64,000 nt of DNA from Coprococcus_C hominis (lineage in GTDB: Bacteria > Bacillota > Clostridia > Lachnospirales > Lachnospiraceae), in assembly GCF_020687505.1 (NCBI RefSeq), contig NZ_JAJEQT010000006.1. The stretch is one strand, 5' to 3'. Of the stretch, positions 1 through 8,149 are shown piece by piece. Under the pieces are notes generated by a model. The model was not told where the DNA came from, ran no database searches, and worked only from the letters and a program-made list of their open reading frames with translations. The position numbers and the translations under genes were made by a program. Every line of letters begins with the position of its first letter. The first letter of the stretch is position 1.

Positions 1-315
1 GTCGCATGGGTACCAGGTGCATTTGAAATCCCAGTTGTCGCAAAGAAGATGGCAAAGTCTGGAAAGTATGACGCGGTAATCTGTCTTGGCGCCGTTATCC
101 GTGGAGCAACAAGCCACTATGATTACGTATGTAACGAAGTATCCAAGGGCGTAGCTTCCGTATCACTGGAGACAGAGATTCCGGTATTGTTCGGTGTCGT
201 TACAACCGAGAACATCGAGCAGGCAATCGAGCGTGCAGGTACAAAGGCTGGAAACAAGGGATACGATTGTGCCCTTTCAGCTATTGAGATGATCAACCTC
301 ATGAAGCAGATCTAA
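1..315 (+). CDS. ribH: 6,7-dimethyl-8-ribityllumazine synthase, C-terminal part
   Basis: Lumazine synthase condenses 5-amino-6-ribitylaminouracil with 3,4-dihydroxy-2-butanone 4-phosphate in the penultimate step of riboflavin synthesis and assembles as a pentamer or 60-mer shell in the cytoplasm. The window opens inside the gene, in frame from base 1, with about 104 codons before the TAA. The visible part has the family landmarks: a VPGAFEIP-type segment, the phosphate-binding GAVIRGATSHYDYV loop with the catalytic His, and the FGVVTTEN and AGNKG segments. The N-terminal third lies outside the window, so the start and the rest of any rib operon cannot be seen. Confidence 0.95.
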   Translation, partial: VAWVPGAFEIPVVAKKMAKSGKYDAVICLGAVIRGATSHYDYVCNEVSKGVASVSLETEIPVLFGVVTTENIEQAIERAGTKAGNKGYDCALSAIEMINLMKQI

Positions 316-363
316 TTACCTGCGATACACCAGAAGTTTAGTTTTAAGTAAGGATAGACGAAT

Positions 364-1173
364 ATGAAAAAAGAACGTTGTATGTTGTTTTTTGATATTG
401 ATGGGACATTGATCACAACCGATGGCAAGCGGACATTTCCGGAGAGTGCGAAGCGTGCGCTGCGCGAGGCAAGGGAGCGAGGACACCTCGTCTACATCAA
501 CACCGGGCGCGTCATGGAAAATGTGGATGATTTCATCCGCGAAGTCGGTTTTGATGGATATGTCTGCGGTTGCGGAACATATATTGTGTCTGAGGGAGAA
601 GTGATGCTGCATCACCGTATCCCGCAGGAACGCTGCCGCGAGATCGCGTATAAGTGCCGGGAATGTCACATGATGGCAATCTTTGAACACACGGATCATA
701 CCGGTTATGATAGCGCACTGGCTGGCGAGGACGCCGGGTATCAGGAGATTCTGCACTATTTCAAATCCATGGGGCGCCATATGATTGATAACATTGAAGA
801 TCCGGAATTTTGCTTTGACAAGTTTGCCTGCTGGTATGAGGAAGGCAACCCGAAGCTGCAGGAATTTATTGATTATATGTCTGAAGATTTTACCTGTATT
901 CAGCGTGAGGGCAATTTCTTAGAGGTTGTGCCACACGGATTTTCCAAGGCGACTGGTATCCGGTTTTTGATGGAGAAATATGATATTCCGCTTGAACGCA
1001 TTTATGCGTTTGGGGATAGCAATAACGACCTCGATATGTTACGATATGTACAAAACAGTATTGCGATGGGCGTCTGCACAGAGGAAGTGGCTGAGGCTGC
1101 TTCGTACCGTACGGATACGGTAGAACAGGACGGCATCGAGAAAGCCATGCGGCATTTTGGGATGATAGAGTAA
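364..1173 (+). CDS. HAD-superfamily hydrolase, Cof-type phosphatase
   Basis: A 269-residue cytoplasmic HAD phosphatase of the Cof/YbjI/YidA type (subclass IIB). The nucleophile motif FFDIDGTL is near residue 12, an NTGR motif II follows at about residue 45, and the C-terminal GDSNNDLDML motif IV supplies the Mg-binding acidic residues. Between them sits the alpha/beta cap typical of type IIB. Such enzymes dephosphorylate sugar phosphates, pyridoxal phosphate or FMN, and the substrate cannot be read from sequence. The closeness to ribH allows a flavin-related role, but that is only a positional hint. The stop codon lies 3 bases before the next gene, so the two are probably co-transcribed. Confidence 0.9.
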   Translation: MKKERCMLFFDIDGTLITTDGKRTFPESAKRALREARERGHLVYINTGRVMENVDDFIREVGFDGYVCGCGTYIVSEGEVMLHHRIPQERCREIAYKCRECHMMAIFEHTDHTGYDSALAGEDAGYQEILHYFKSMGRHMIDNIEDPEFCFDKFACWYEEGNPKLQEFIDYMSEDFTCIQREGNFLEVVPHGFSKATGIRFLMEKYDIPLERIYAFGDSNNDLDMLRYVQNSIAMGVCTEEVAEAASYRTDTVEQDGIEKAMRHFGMIE

Positions 1174-1176
1174 GCG

Positions 1177-2964
1177 ATGAATGAACGGCGTTTTCGACAA
1201 CTGAATATATTGACGATCATTGCCGTAGCGGTCGGGATAGGGATGATGCTCTTTTTTGCATTTGTCGTATCGGACGGTGGCAATCAGAAGATTTCCTTCC
1301 GCACGCCAAAGAAGCTTGATGATACATGGGTGTTGTACCGGCAGGGCGAATCGGATGAACAGATCATAGATCTGCCGACGAAGCTCAAGGCGAAAAAAGG
1401 CGAGATCATCACAATCACACATCAGATGCCGGAGGATGCCGGCGAGGACAGCGCGATCTGTTTTTACACAGAGTTTCAGAACGTGATCGTTTCCATCGGT
1501 GATCGTCGTGTCTATGAAAGCGGTGTGCTGGCAGATAACAAGATGACGAAAAATGCTGTGCCCGGATATCACGTGGTAGATATTGACGCGAGAGCCGGGG
1601 AGACAGTAACGATCCAGCTTGCCTCGGCATATGGCAGATACAGTGGCAGAATACCGGGGATTTATTATGGTTCGCGTGGAGATATTGTATCGTGGCTCAT
1701 ACGGAGAAATGGTATTCCATTTGTTGTGTCACTGATGATCTTAGTGCTTACGATCCTGCTTGGCGTGTCACTGTTATTTATGACAAATGAAAACATCAAC
1801 AAGCAGAAGGCAGCGTATGGATTTGGGTTTATTGTCTTTGCGGCAGCTTGGATTTTTTTTGGAAATACGATGATGCAGCTGCTGACGAAGAATCAGTTTG
1901 CAACGTACATGGCGAGCCAGATTTTCCTGCTTTTGATGCCGCTGTTATATTTTATGTATCTGCGAAGCTTCGCGATGAAGCGGCGCTATGCGAAGATCTT
2001 TGAGATTTTGATTTATGTTTATGCGGTGAATTTCCTGACTGGAATCGTATTCCAGTTAGTGGGTGTCTGCGATTTTGCAAGCTATATGTTCTTCACGAAG
2101 ATTCTGATCATGGTTGGCTTGCTGTTGCTATGTCTGATTATGTATTTAGCGGCAGACACATATGCAGATAAGAGCATTTACAGCAATTTTTGGGCGAATG
2201 TGATACTGACCGGATCGTGTCTGGTGGAATTCATCCTGCATTTCTTCCGGTTTTACAAGAGTTATCAGGGCGTTGTCCTGCAGATTGGATTGTTTGTATT
2301 TGCGGTGCTGTTGATGATTTCTATCGAGAAAACGGTGATTCAGGAGATGAATGCGGAGCGTGATGCAGCGCTGAGCAGTGTCGGACATGAGAAGTCGCAG
2401 GCGGTGCGCACGATCAATACCGCACTGATTTATCGGGCGTTAAATACTGCGATTACAGATTTGAAGACACATGATCAGTCGAACAGCCGCCTGATTTACG
2501 ATACCTCGATGTTTATGCAGCACAATATGGATGCAGTTTATAAGCAGGGGCTTGTTTCTTTCGATACAGAGCTTTCGTATATCCGGGCATATCTCGGCAT
2601 GCAGAAACGGATTCATCCGGGACTTGAGGTGCTTGTGGAAGACAAGGTGACAGAGTTCAAGGTACCATACAATACGATTGAACCGCTTGTGGAAAATGCA
2701 GTCGAGGCGGCTGTGGAAACGAAGCAGGATGGAAAGGTTGTTGTGCGAAGCTATGAGCGGCTGGACTGTTTCGCAATCCAGATCGTTGACAATGGAAATG
2801 GTGTTTCACCAGTAAAGAAATTCCGGGCAAAGCAGGATTTCCGGGGACTGCAAAAGCAGTTGAAATCGTCGGTGGGTGCTTTGATTGAAGTGCGCACAAA
2901 ACCGGATAAGGGTACGATATTGACTGTGAAGATCCCAAAACAGGGATATGTAATAAAGGAGTAA
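1177..2964 (+). CDS. 7TM LytS-family sensor, degenerate histidine kinase
   Basis: A 595-residue membrane protein: one N-terminal membrane segment (about 11-32), an extracytoplasmic domain (about 33-178), a run of membrane helices (about 180-385), then a cytoplasmic region resembling the His_kinase/HATPase pair of LytS/YehU sensors. The N box is recognisable as LVENAVE (504-510) and the G1 box as DNGNG (538-542). The phosphoacceptor motif normally read as INPHFLFN is INTALIYR here (413-420), so Pro and His are replaced by Thr and Ala. The usual HG after the N box is AA, and no clear G2 box is visible. No response regulator is adjacent. It probably signals by binding, or is inactive as a kinase. 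It sits in a tight run between the HAD phosphatase and a DUF1189 protein. Confidence 0.75.
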   Translation: MNERRFRQLNILTIIAVAVGIGMMLFFAFVVSDGGNQKISFRTPKKLDDTWVLYRQGESDEQIIDLPTKLKAKKGEIITITHQMPEDAGEDSAICFYTEFQNVIVSIGDRRVYESGVLADNKMTKNAVPGYHVVDIDARAGETVTIQLASAYGRYSGRIPGIYYGSRGDIVSWLIRRNGIPFVVSLMILVLTILLGVSLLFMTNENINKQKAAYGFGFIVFAAAWIFFGNTMMQLLTKNQFATYMASQIFLLLMPLLYFMYLRSFAMKRRYAKIFEILIYVYAVNFLTGIVFQLVGVCDFASYMFFTKILIMVGLLLLCLIMYLAADTYADKSIYSNFWANVILTGSCLVEFILHFFRFYKSYQGVVLQIGLFVFAVLLMISIEKTVIQEMNAERDAALSSVGHEKSQAVRTINTALIYRALNTAITDLKTHDQSNSRLIYDTSMFMQHNMDAVYKQGLVSFDTELSYIRAYLGMQKRIHPGLEVLVEDKVTEFKVPYNTIEPLVENAVEAAVETKQDGKVVVRSYERLDCFAIQIVDNGNGVSPVKKFRAKQDFRGLQKQLKSSVGALIEVRTKPDKGTILTVKIPKQGYVIKE

Positions 2965-2968
2965 GAAG

Positions 2969-3742
2969 ATGACATTTTCGGAACAGATCGTGTATGGCTG
3001 GTTTAAGCCATCCAAATATAAAGATATGATAGAGTTACCGCGCAGGCGATTTGTTGCGTATGTGATCGTTATGATGCTTGTCTTGTCGATTGTCAGCTAC
3101 GTCGTTCCGACGGCTTCGATCATCTTTGGATTTGGCGGATTTGAGAAGCTTTTCACACAGAGTCTTGGAGAAGTAAATTATACGGACGATACGCTTTCGG
3201 TGTCCAATAATTTTGATATGCATATCAACGCCGCGAATTTCTTAGTGGATACGTCACAGGAGACGGTGCAGAACGAAAGCCTCAAAAAACAGGGCATGTT
3301 TCTTGCGGTTGGAAGCAAGACCGTGCGGATCAGCATGGTACTAGGTTCCAAGGTGACAGATTACGGGGTATATTATCTGTCTGATTATTTGCAGGATGGG
3401 TTTAACAATGACAGTCTTGTTGCGATGATTCCGTCGATCTACGCGGTACTTTTCGTGACACTGCTTGGAACGATGCTCAGTTATTTTGTAAAATACGCAG
3501 TGGTTGCGCTGCTCTTTTCTATCCTTGTGAACAGCATGAATCATCAGTTTCATTTGAACTTACAATTCGGACAGGTGTTTGCGCTTTGTTTCTATGGACA
3601 GTCGTTTGCAATGATCCTGTCGAATTTCAATCAGGCAATCGGTCTTTTGCCAACGCTGCTTGTATCGATCGTTGGAATTTTCGTGACTGTTCATATGATT
3701 ACCGTGAGTGTTGCGCTTATGAAAAACGAGCGGGAATTGTAG
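2969..3742 (+). CDS. DUF1189-like membrane protein
   Basis: A 257-residue integral membrane protein resembling the DUF1189 family, of unknown function. One membrane helix lies at about residues 27-50, followed by an extracytoplasmic loop of about 100 residues, and then four or so hydrophobic segments from residue 145 to the end. DUF1189 proteins in Firmicutes are often near maltodextrin uptake genes, but no sugar transporter is present here. The start lies 4 bases after the LytS-like gene, with a GGAGTAAGAAG ribosome-binding region inside the end of that gene, so the pair is translationally close and may act together. The family assignment is from memory of its N-terminal pattern. Confidence 0.65.
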   Translation: MTFSEQIVYGWFKPSKYKDMIELPRRRFVAYVIVMMLVLSIVSYVVPTASIIFGFGGFEKLFTQSLGEVNYTDDTLSVSNNFDMHINAANFLVDTSQETVQNESLKKQGMFLAVGSKTVRISMVLGSKVTDYGVYYLSDYLQDGFNNDSLVAMIPSIYAVLFVTLLGTMLSYFVKYAVVALLFSILVNSMNHQFHLNLQFGQVFALCFYGQSFAMILSNFNQAIGLLPTLLVSIVGIFVTVHMITVSVALMKNEREL

Positions 3743-3879
3743 CAGAAAAGGATTTCAGTTTGTAAATCAAAATTTGATATAACATACACTTATAGTCGGA
3801 TATAAAAACCTTGTATTTTTCAGAATTGCCTTATAGCTATATAATAGGGGCATGAAAGAAATTGATCGAGGTGAGAACG

Positions 3880-4515
3880 ATGAGACAGATTTTATGTTAT
3901 GGAGATTCGAATACATATGGATTAGTACCGAAGGAAAACGCACGGTATCCATGGGGGATCCGTTGGACAAGCCGGTTGAATGAGAAGCTTGGACTTCTGC
4001 AGTACCGTGTGATTGAGGAAGGGCTGTGCGGACGGACGACCATCTTCGATGATCCGTTCCGAGACCATCGAAATGGCGCAAAATTTGTCAATGCAGTGTT
4101 GGAGACACACGGGGCATCGGATCTTATCATCCTGATGCTTGGAACCAATGATTGCAAGACCGCATACAAGACGACACCACAGTTGATTGGAAAGGGTGTG
4201 GAGACGGTAATCGCGAAGATCCGAAGCTTTGCTCCGGATAGCAAGATCCTGCTTGTGTCACCGATCCATCTGGGCGAGAAGGTCTGGGAGAAATCCTATG
4301 ATCCGGAGTTTTCCAGAGAGTCGGTCGATGTATCGAAGGGGCTTGCCGATGTCTATGCGGAGATCGCGAGAAATGAACATCTGTATTTCTTAGATGCATC
4401 CGATGTGGCTGCACCGAGTGACACCGATCAGGAGCATCTGAATGAGGAAGGGCACGCGAAGCTCGCGGAAGCAATCTACGAGAAGGTGGATGATATATTC
4501 GCGGAGGCTGCGTAG
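3880..4515 (+). CDS. SGNH/GDSL-family hydrolase (arylesterase-like)
   Basis: A 211-residue cytoplasmic esterase of the SGNH superfamily. Block I is ILCYGDSNTYG at the very N-terminus with the nucleophilic Ser, block III is LGTNDCK with the oxyanion Asn, and the C-terminal Asp and His are in SDTDQEHLN (block V). The layout matches the short arylesterase/acyl-CoA thioesterase-like group that hydrolyses small acyl esters. The ATG at 3880 is chosen because a GAGGTGA ribosome-binding site sits 6-7 bases before it. A TTG 18 bases upstream has no such site. A plausible promoter with -10 TATAAT (3840-3845) lies just upstream, so the gene is probably a single-gene unit ended by the hairpin at 4554-4598. 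Confidence 0.85.
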   Translation: MRQILCYGDSNTYGLVPKENARYPWGIRWTSRLNEKLGLLQYRVIEEGLCGRTTIFDDPFRDHRNGAKFVNAVLETHGASDLIILMLGTNDCKTAYKTTPQLIGKGVETVIAKIRSFAPDSKILLVSPIHLGEKVWEKSYDPEFSRESVDVSKGLADVYAEIARNEHLYFLDASDVAAPSDTDQEHLNEEGHAKLAEAIYEKVDDIFAEAA

Positions 4516-4553
4516 ATTTCTTCGCAGAATAATTATAATTTAGTACGAATATA

Positions 4554-4598
4554 AGAAGCCGGTAAGAGACTATTTCATATAGTTTCTTACCGGCTTCT
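4554..4598. terminator. Bidirectional hairpin between convergent genes
   Basis: The arms AGAAGCCGGTAAGA and TCTTACCGGCTTCT form a long GC-containing stem between the rightward SGNH hydrolase and the leftward MATE gene. The U tract is weak on both sides. Confidence 0.7.
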
Positions 4599-4605
4599 GT
4601 GTTAA

Positions 4606-5937
4606 CTACAGATACCCATATTTCTTCCGCTGTGAGAACACGAAGAAGAGCGTCATGCACAAGGTGATTGCTTCCGCTACAATGATCGCGCCCCAGATAC
4701 CGTCTAATCCGAGGATTAGTGGCAGCAGCATGACGGCGGATAACTGGAACACAAGTGTCCGCAGGAATGAAATCAACGCAGAAATCAAGCCATTGTTTAA
4801 CGCCGTGAAGAAGGACGAACCATAAATGTTAAATCCGTTGATCAGGTAGGTAAACGAATAGATCAGGAATCCGTGTTTGGTTAGTGCAAACAGTTCTGCA
4901 TCATATCCAACGAAGATTTTCGTCAGAGGTCCTGCAATCACATGTGCCAGCAGGACAAGCAGGATACCCCAGATGGCAATCAGACTGGTACTTTTTTTGA
5001 ACATATTCTTAAGCTCATCCCGGTTCCCGGCACCGTAGTGGTAGCTGACAATCGGTGCACTGCCGACCGAATATCCAAGGAAGATCGATATGAATATGAA
5101 GTTTACATACATGATCGCGCCGTAGGCAGCCACACCATTTTCGCCTGCGTATTTCATAAGCTGCAGGTTGTAGAGCGAGTTCACGAGAGAGGAAGAGAGG
5201 TTCGTCATAAGCTCGGAGGAACCATTTGTACATGTCTTCAACAAGACCACTCCGTCAAATTTTGTCTTTCCAAGTTTCAGCAGACTGGAATTCTTCCGTG
5301 CAAAATAGAAGATCGGGAAGAATCCACCGATGCATTCTCCGGTTACCGTCGCAATCGCGGCGCCCGGCAATCCCCAGCCCAAGACTGCGATAAACAGATA
5401 ATCTAACACCATATTTGTCACACCAGCGATGATGATAACGCCAAGTCCCAGCTTCGGTTTCTCTGCGGTAACGAAGAAGCTCTGGAATACGTTTTGCAGC
5501 ATAAAGGCTGGCATGGAGATAAAACAGATTCTTCCATATAGCACGCAATTATCCAGCAGTGCGCCTTCTGCACCAAGCAAGGATGCAACCGGACGGACTA
5601 ATAGCATTCCGCAGAGACTGAAGATGACACCGCCGATGAAAGTCACATAGACAAGCAGCGAGAAATATTCGTTTGCTTTCTTGTGTTCGCCTTCGCCGAG
5701 TGTCTTTGCCACGATCGCGCTACCACCGGTACCGACCATGAAGCCGAGTGCGGACACACCCATCATGAGAGGCATAACCAGATTGACTGCAGCGAATGCT
5801 GTCTTGCCGACATAGTTCGATACGAACAGCCCATCGACGATACCGTAGATGGAAGTGAAGATCATCATGATGATGGACGGCAGGACGAAGCGCAGCAGCT
5901 TCTTATAAGTAAAATGTTCGGATAATTGTATCTTCAT
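4606..5937 (-). CDS. MATE family multidrug efflux transporter
   Basis: A 443-residue polytopic protein with the twelve-helix, two-lobe pattern of MATE (MatE) antiporters of the MepA/NorM type. These export cationic drugs or metabolites in exchange for Na+ or H+. The N-terminal lobe begins with a helix carrying a GIVDGLFVSNYVG segment typical of the family, and the fold repeats near residue 230. The ATG at 5937 is preceded by GGAGGAATT. A MarR-type regulator lies 21 bases upstream on the same strand, so the pair forms a regulator-pump operon driven by the promoter at 6486-6514. MepR-MepA in staphylococci is the classical parallel. The substrate is unknown. Confidence 0.92.
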   Translation of the reverse strand: MKIQLSEHFTYKKLLRFVLPSIIMMIFTSIYGIVDGLFVSNYVGKTAFAAVNLVMPLMMGVSALGFMVGTGGSAIVAKTLGEGEHKKANEYFSLLVYVTFIGGVIFSLCGMLLVRPVASLLGAEGALLDNCVLYGRICFISMPAFMLQNVFQSFFVTAEKPKLGLGVIIIAGVTNMVLDYLFIAVLGWGLPGAAIATVTGECIGGFFPIFYFARKNSSLLKLGKTKFDGVVLLKTCTNGSSELMTNLSSSLVNSLYNLQLMKYAGENGVAAYGAIMYVNFIFISIFLGYSVGSAPIVSYHYGAGNRDELKNMFKKSTSLIAIWGILLVLLAHVIAGPLTKIFVGYDAELFALTKHGFLIYSFTYLINGFNIYGSSFFTALNNGLISALISFLRTLVFQLSAVMLLPLILGLDGIWGAIIVAEAITLCMTLFFVFSQRKKYGYL

Positions 5938-5958
5938 GTTGTAATTCCTCCAATTTTG

Positions 5959-6417
5959 TTATAGCTTCTGGATTCCTTCGCGCAGGGCTGCGAGATACTG
6001 TGCGTGGAAATGCAGAATCGTTTTGTATTCTTTTTCTGTCAGTTTTGGGAATGCTTCGTTCTCAATCTCTACCATCGGGAAGATCGTACGGCGCACGAGC
6101 TGCAATCCCTGTTCGGTCAGATAGATGTGCATGCTCCGTCCCTTTCCGGACGCGAGTGTCAGATATTCCTTCTTCTGTAATGACCGGATCGCTGAGTTGA
6201 CGGTCTGCTTCGGGATGAAGGTTGTGCGGCAGATGTCGCTTTGCTTACAGCCATCCCCCAGCTCGCAGATTGCGTACAGGGTGTCGAACTCGCTGTTCGA
6301 GAGACCAAGCCGCATCGCTGCGTCGTGGTAGATGATGTTATATTCTTTGTAGATGTGGTTGAATGCAACCAGCTTGTCACTCATATATGGTTGTTCTTCT
6401 TCGTGTTTTTCTTTCAT
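5959..6417 (-). CDS. MarR-family transcriptional regulator
   Basis: A 152-residue winged-helix regulator. The central helix-turn-helix (around CKQSDICRTTFIPKQTVNSAI) is followed by a wing with LASGKGRSMHIYLTEQG, both typical of MarR/MepR proteins, and a C-terminal dimerisation helix follows. The ATG at 6417 is chosen because GAGAGGAG lies just upstream. A longer frame would start inside the promoter/operator region. MarR repressors usually bind a palindrome over their own promoter and release it on ligand binding. The strong promoter upstream carries repeated inverted half-sites, so autorepression and repression of the MATE pump are likely. Confidence 0.9.
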   Translation of the reverse strand: MKEKHEEEQPYMSDKLVAFNHIYKEYNIIYHDAAMRLGLSNSEFDTLYAICELGDGCKQSDICRTTFIPKQTVNSAIRSLQKKEYLTLASGKGRSMHIYLTEQGLQLVRRTIFPMVEIENEAFPKLTEKEYKTILHFHAQYLAALREGIQKL

Positions 6418-6447
6418 AGAGGCTCCTCTCACAATTCGACAAAATAT

Positions 6448-6514
6448 GTCTGATTTCGTACTCAAGTAAGTCCGAAAACATACTTAGTATAGTCTGATTT
6501 CGGACTTATGTCAA
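6448..6514 (-). promoter_or_regulatory. Promoter with MarR-type operator repeats
   Basis: On the minus strand a -35 TTGACA (6509-6514) and -10 TATACT (6486-6491) are separated by exactly 17 bp. The half-site AAGTCCGAAA occurs in inverted orientation at 6468-6477 and 6498-6507, the latter inside the spacer. A third, imperfect copy (TTTCGTACT, 6454-6462) forms a closer palindrome with the 6469-6477 half. GTCTGATTTCG is directly repeated at 6448-6458 and 6492-6502, 44 bp apart. Binding here would block RNA polymerase. Confidence 0.8.
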
Positions 6515-6570
6515 GAGGAAGATGGATGTAAATTATTTGTAATTATGCAAGGAAAACATGGCAAGATACA

Positions 6571-6599
6571 TTGCTATTTTACAGGGATTGAAGTATACT
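6571..6599 (+). promoter_or_regulatory. Predicted sigma-A promoter for tcdA
   Basis: TTGCTA (6571-6576), a 17-bp spacer and TATACT (6594-6599) lie about 77 bp before the tcdA start. Confidence 0.6.
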
Positions 6600-6676
6600 T
6601 AGGGGCGAAAATAAATATGTATAAAATATTATAGAACGAAAATTATAGACAAGGGGAACAGGACAGGAGTAAAAAG

Positions 6677-7462
6677 ATGCTGACACAATTTTCAAGAACT
6701 GAGCTGCTGCTTGGAAAAGAAGCGATGGAGAAATTACAGAATTCCCGTGTCGCCGTATTCGGAATCGGTGGTGTAGGTGGTTATGTCTGTGAGGCGCTGG
6801 CACGAAGCGGCGTTGGAGCCTTTGATCTGATCGATGATGATAAGGTGTGTCTGACGAATCTGAACCGTCAGATTATTGCGACCTATAAGACAATCGGAAA
6901 ATATAAAACGGACGTTATGAAGGAACGGATCTTGGATATCAATCCGAAAGCGGATGTACGTGTGCACAAATGTTTCTTCCTGCCGGAAAATGCCGATGAG
7001 TTTCCGTATGAAGACTATGACTACATGGTTGATGCAGTGGATACGGTAACTGCAAAAATCTCTCTCGTGATGAAAGCACAGGAGAAACACATTCCGATCA
7101 TCAGCAGTATGGGCGCCGGCAATAAATTAGATGGCAGTCAGTTCAAGGTGGCAGATATCTATAAGACGAAGGTCTGTCCGCTTGCGAAGGTCATGCGGCG
7201 GGAACTTAAGAAGCGCGGAGTGAAGAAATTAAAGGTTGTGTATTCGGAGGAACAGTCGATTCGTCCGATTGAGGATATGTCGATCAGCTGCCGGACGCGC
7301 TGTGTATGTCCGCCGGGTGCGAAACACAAATGCACCGAGCGGAGAGATATTCCGGGCAGTGTCGCATTTGTTCCATCGGTGGCAGGTCTGATCATTGCCG
7401 GTGAGGTTGTGAAGGATCTGGTGAAGGACATACCGCGGACAGCAGAAGAACCGACAACATAA
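6677..7462 (+). CDS. tcdA: tRNA threonylcarbamoyladenosine dehydratase (E1/ThiF-like)
   Basis: A 261-residue E1-like enzyme that adenylates and cyclises the threonylcarbamoyl group of t6A37 in ANN-decoding tRNAs to the cyclic form ct6A. The nucleotide-binding GIGGVGGYVCEALARSG loop lies at about residues 25-45, followed by DDDKVCLTNLNRQ, the E1-family ATP-contact region. SSMGAGNKLD and the Arg-rich SCRTRCVCPPGAKHKC segment are typical of the YgdL/CsdL (TcdA) branch rather than ThiF or MoeB. No sulfur-carrier gene is adjacent, which supports TcdA. The gene has its own predicted promoter and an AGGAG site shortly before the start. Confidence 0.9.
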   Translation: MLTQFSRTELLLGKEAMEKLQNSRVAVFGIGGVGGYVCEALARSGVGAFDLIDDDKVCLTNLNRQIIATYKTIGKYKTDVMKERILDINPKADVRVHKCFFLPENADEFPYEDYDYMVDAVDTVTAKISLVMKAQEKHIPIISSMGAGNKLDGSQFKVADIYKTKVCPLAKVMRRELKKRGVKKLKVVYSEEQSIRPIEDMSISCRTRCVCPPGAKHKCTERRDIPGSVAFVPSVAGLIIAGEVVKDLVKDIPRTAEEPTT

Positions 7463-7537
7463 ATACGGGCGTAGGCAAAATAAAATATAGTAACTCGTGT
7501 AATTGGTATGCATGTGATGGAACAGGAGGCAGAAACA

Positions 7538-8065
7538 ATGACATTAGAGAAGCATGTGATTGATACAGTGAAGGAATGGCAGACGAAGATCGGCACGGAT
7601 GATGCAGGCGTGCGCCTCTATTATCCGAAGGTGTCGATGTGCGGATATCTGAAGCTTCCAGTGGAGGAGGATTCCGAGAAGATCTGTCAGGAGGCAGAGG
7701 CATATTTCGAGAAAAGTGTACCAGAACTTGGACACGTGACAGTGACCGAGAAAGCAGACCGGTTCTGCGTGTTTGTCAGTCCGGAGGGCTGTGATTATAT
7801 TAACCGTGAGATTCCTGTTTCGGAATTTTTAGAGGGATTTCTGAAGGTGCTTAAGACGCAGGATATGCAGCAGGTACGGGCGTATTTTCAGGCATTTGCG
7901 AAAGCACATGGCACGACGGTCTGTGAGGAGGACGATGAGGAGGATCTCGGAACGGTGCTCTCTTTTGCGGATAAGGATGTGGAGCCTTATCTGTACTGTG
8001 TGACAGACGATCAGTTTGGAATTACCTATCACCGGTTTACGAAGGATGATTTCGATACGATTTAA
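7538..8065 (+). CDS. Conserved hypothetical protein, possibly DUF3877-like
   Basis: A 175-residue, acidic, soluble protein without signal peptide or membrane segment. I do not recognise a catalytic motif. The N-terminal segment IDTVKEWQTKIG followed by VRLYYPKVSMCGYLKLP is reminiscent of a small Clostridia family (DUF3877), but this is from memory and unsure. A strongly acidic EEDDEEDLG patch lies near residue 140. The ATG at 7538 is chosen for the AGGAGG site 8 bases before it; two in-frame upstream ATGs lack one. It follows tcdA in the same direction with a 75-base gap, so co-transcription is possible. Confidence 0.65.
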   Translation: MTLEKHVIDTVKEWQTKIGTDDAGVRLYYPKVSMCGYLKLPVEEDSEKICQEAEAYFEKSVPELGHVTVTEKADRFCVFVSPEGCDYINREIPVSEFLEGFLKVLKTQDMQQVRAYFQAFAKAHGTTVCEEDDEEDLGTVLSFADKDVEPYLYCVTDDQFGITYHRFTKDDFDTI

Positions 8066-8149
8066 AAAAGTCTTAAACAAAAGCGGAGTTTAATAAAAAA
8101 GATACAATTTGGATACAACCATGATTTAAAATAGAAAAGGAGTTTTCCC

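Noticed and set aside
316..780. Antisense open frame over the HAD phosphatase gene
   Set aside because: It lies wholly opposite a gene with clear family motifs, has no ribosome-binding site and encodes no recognisable domain. The same holds for many other long opposite-strand frames in the window.
1039..1572. Antisense open frame across the HAD/LytS boundary
   Set aside because: It is a shadow of two well-supported genes and lacks a start signal.
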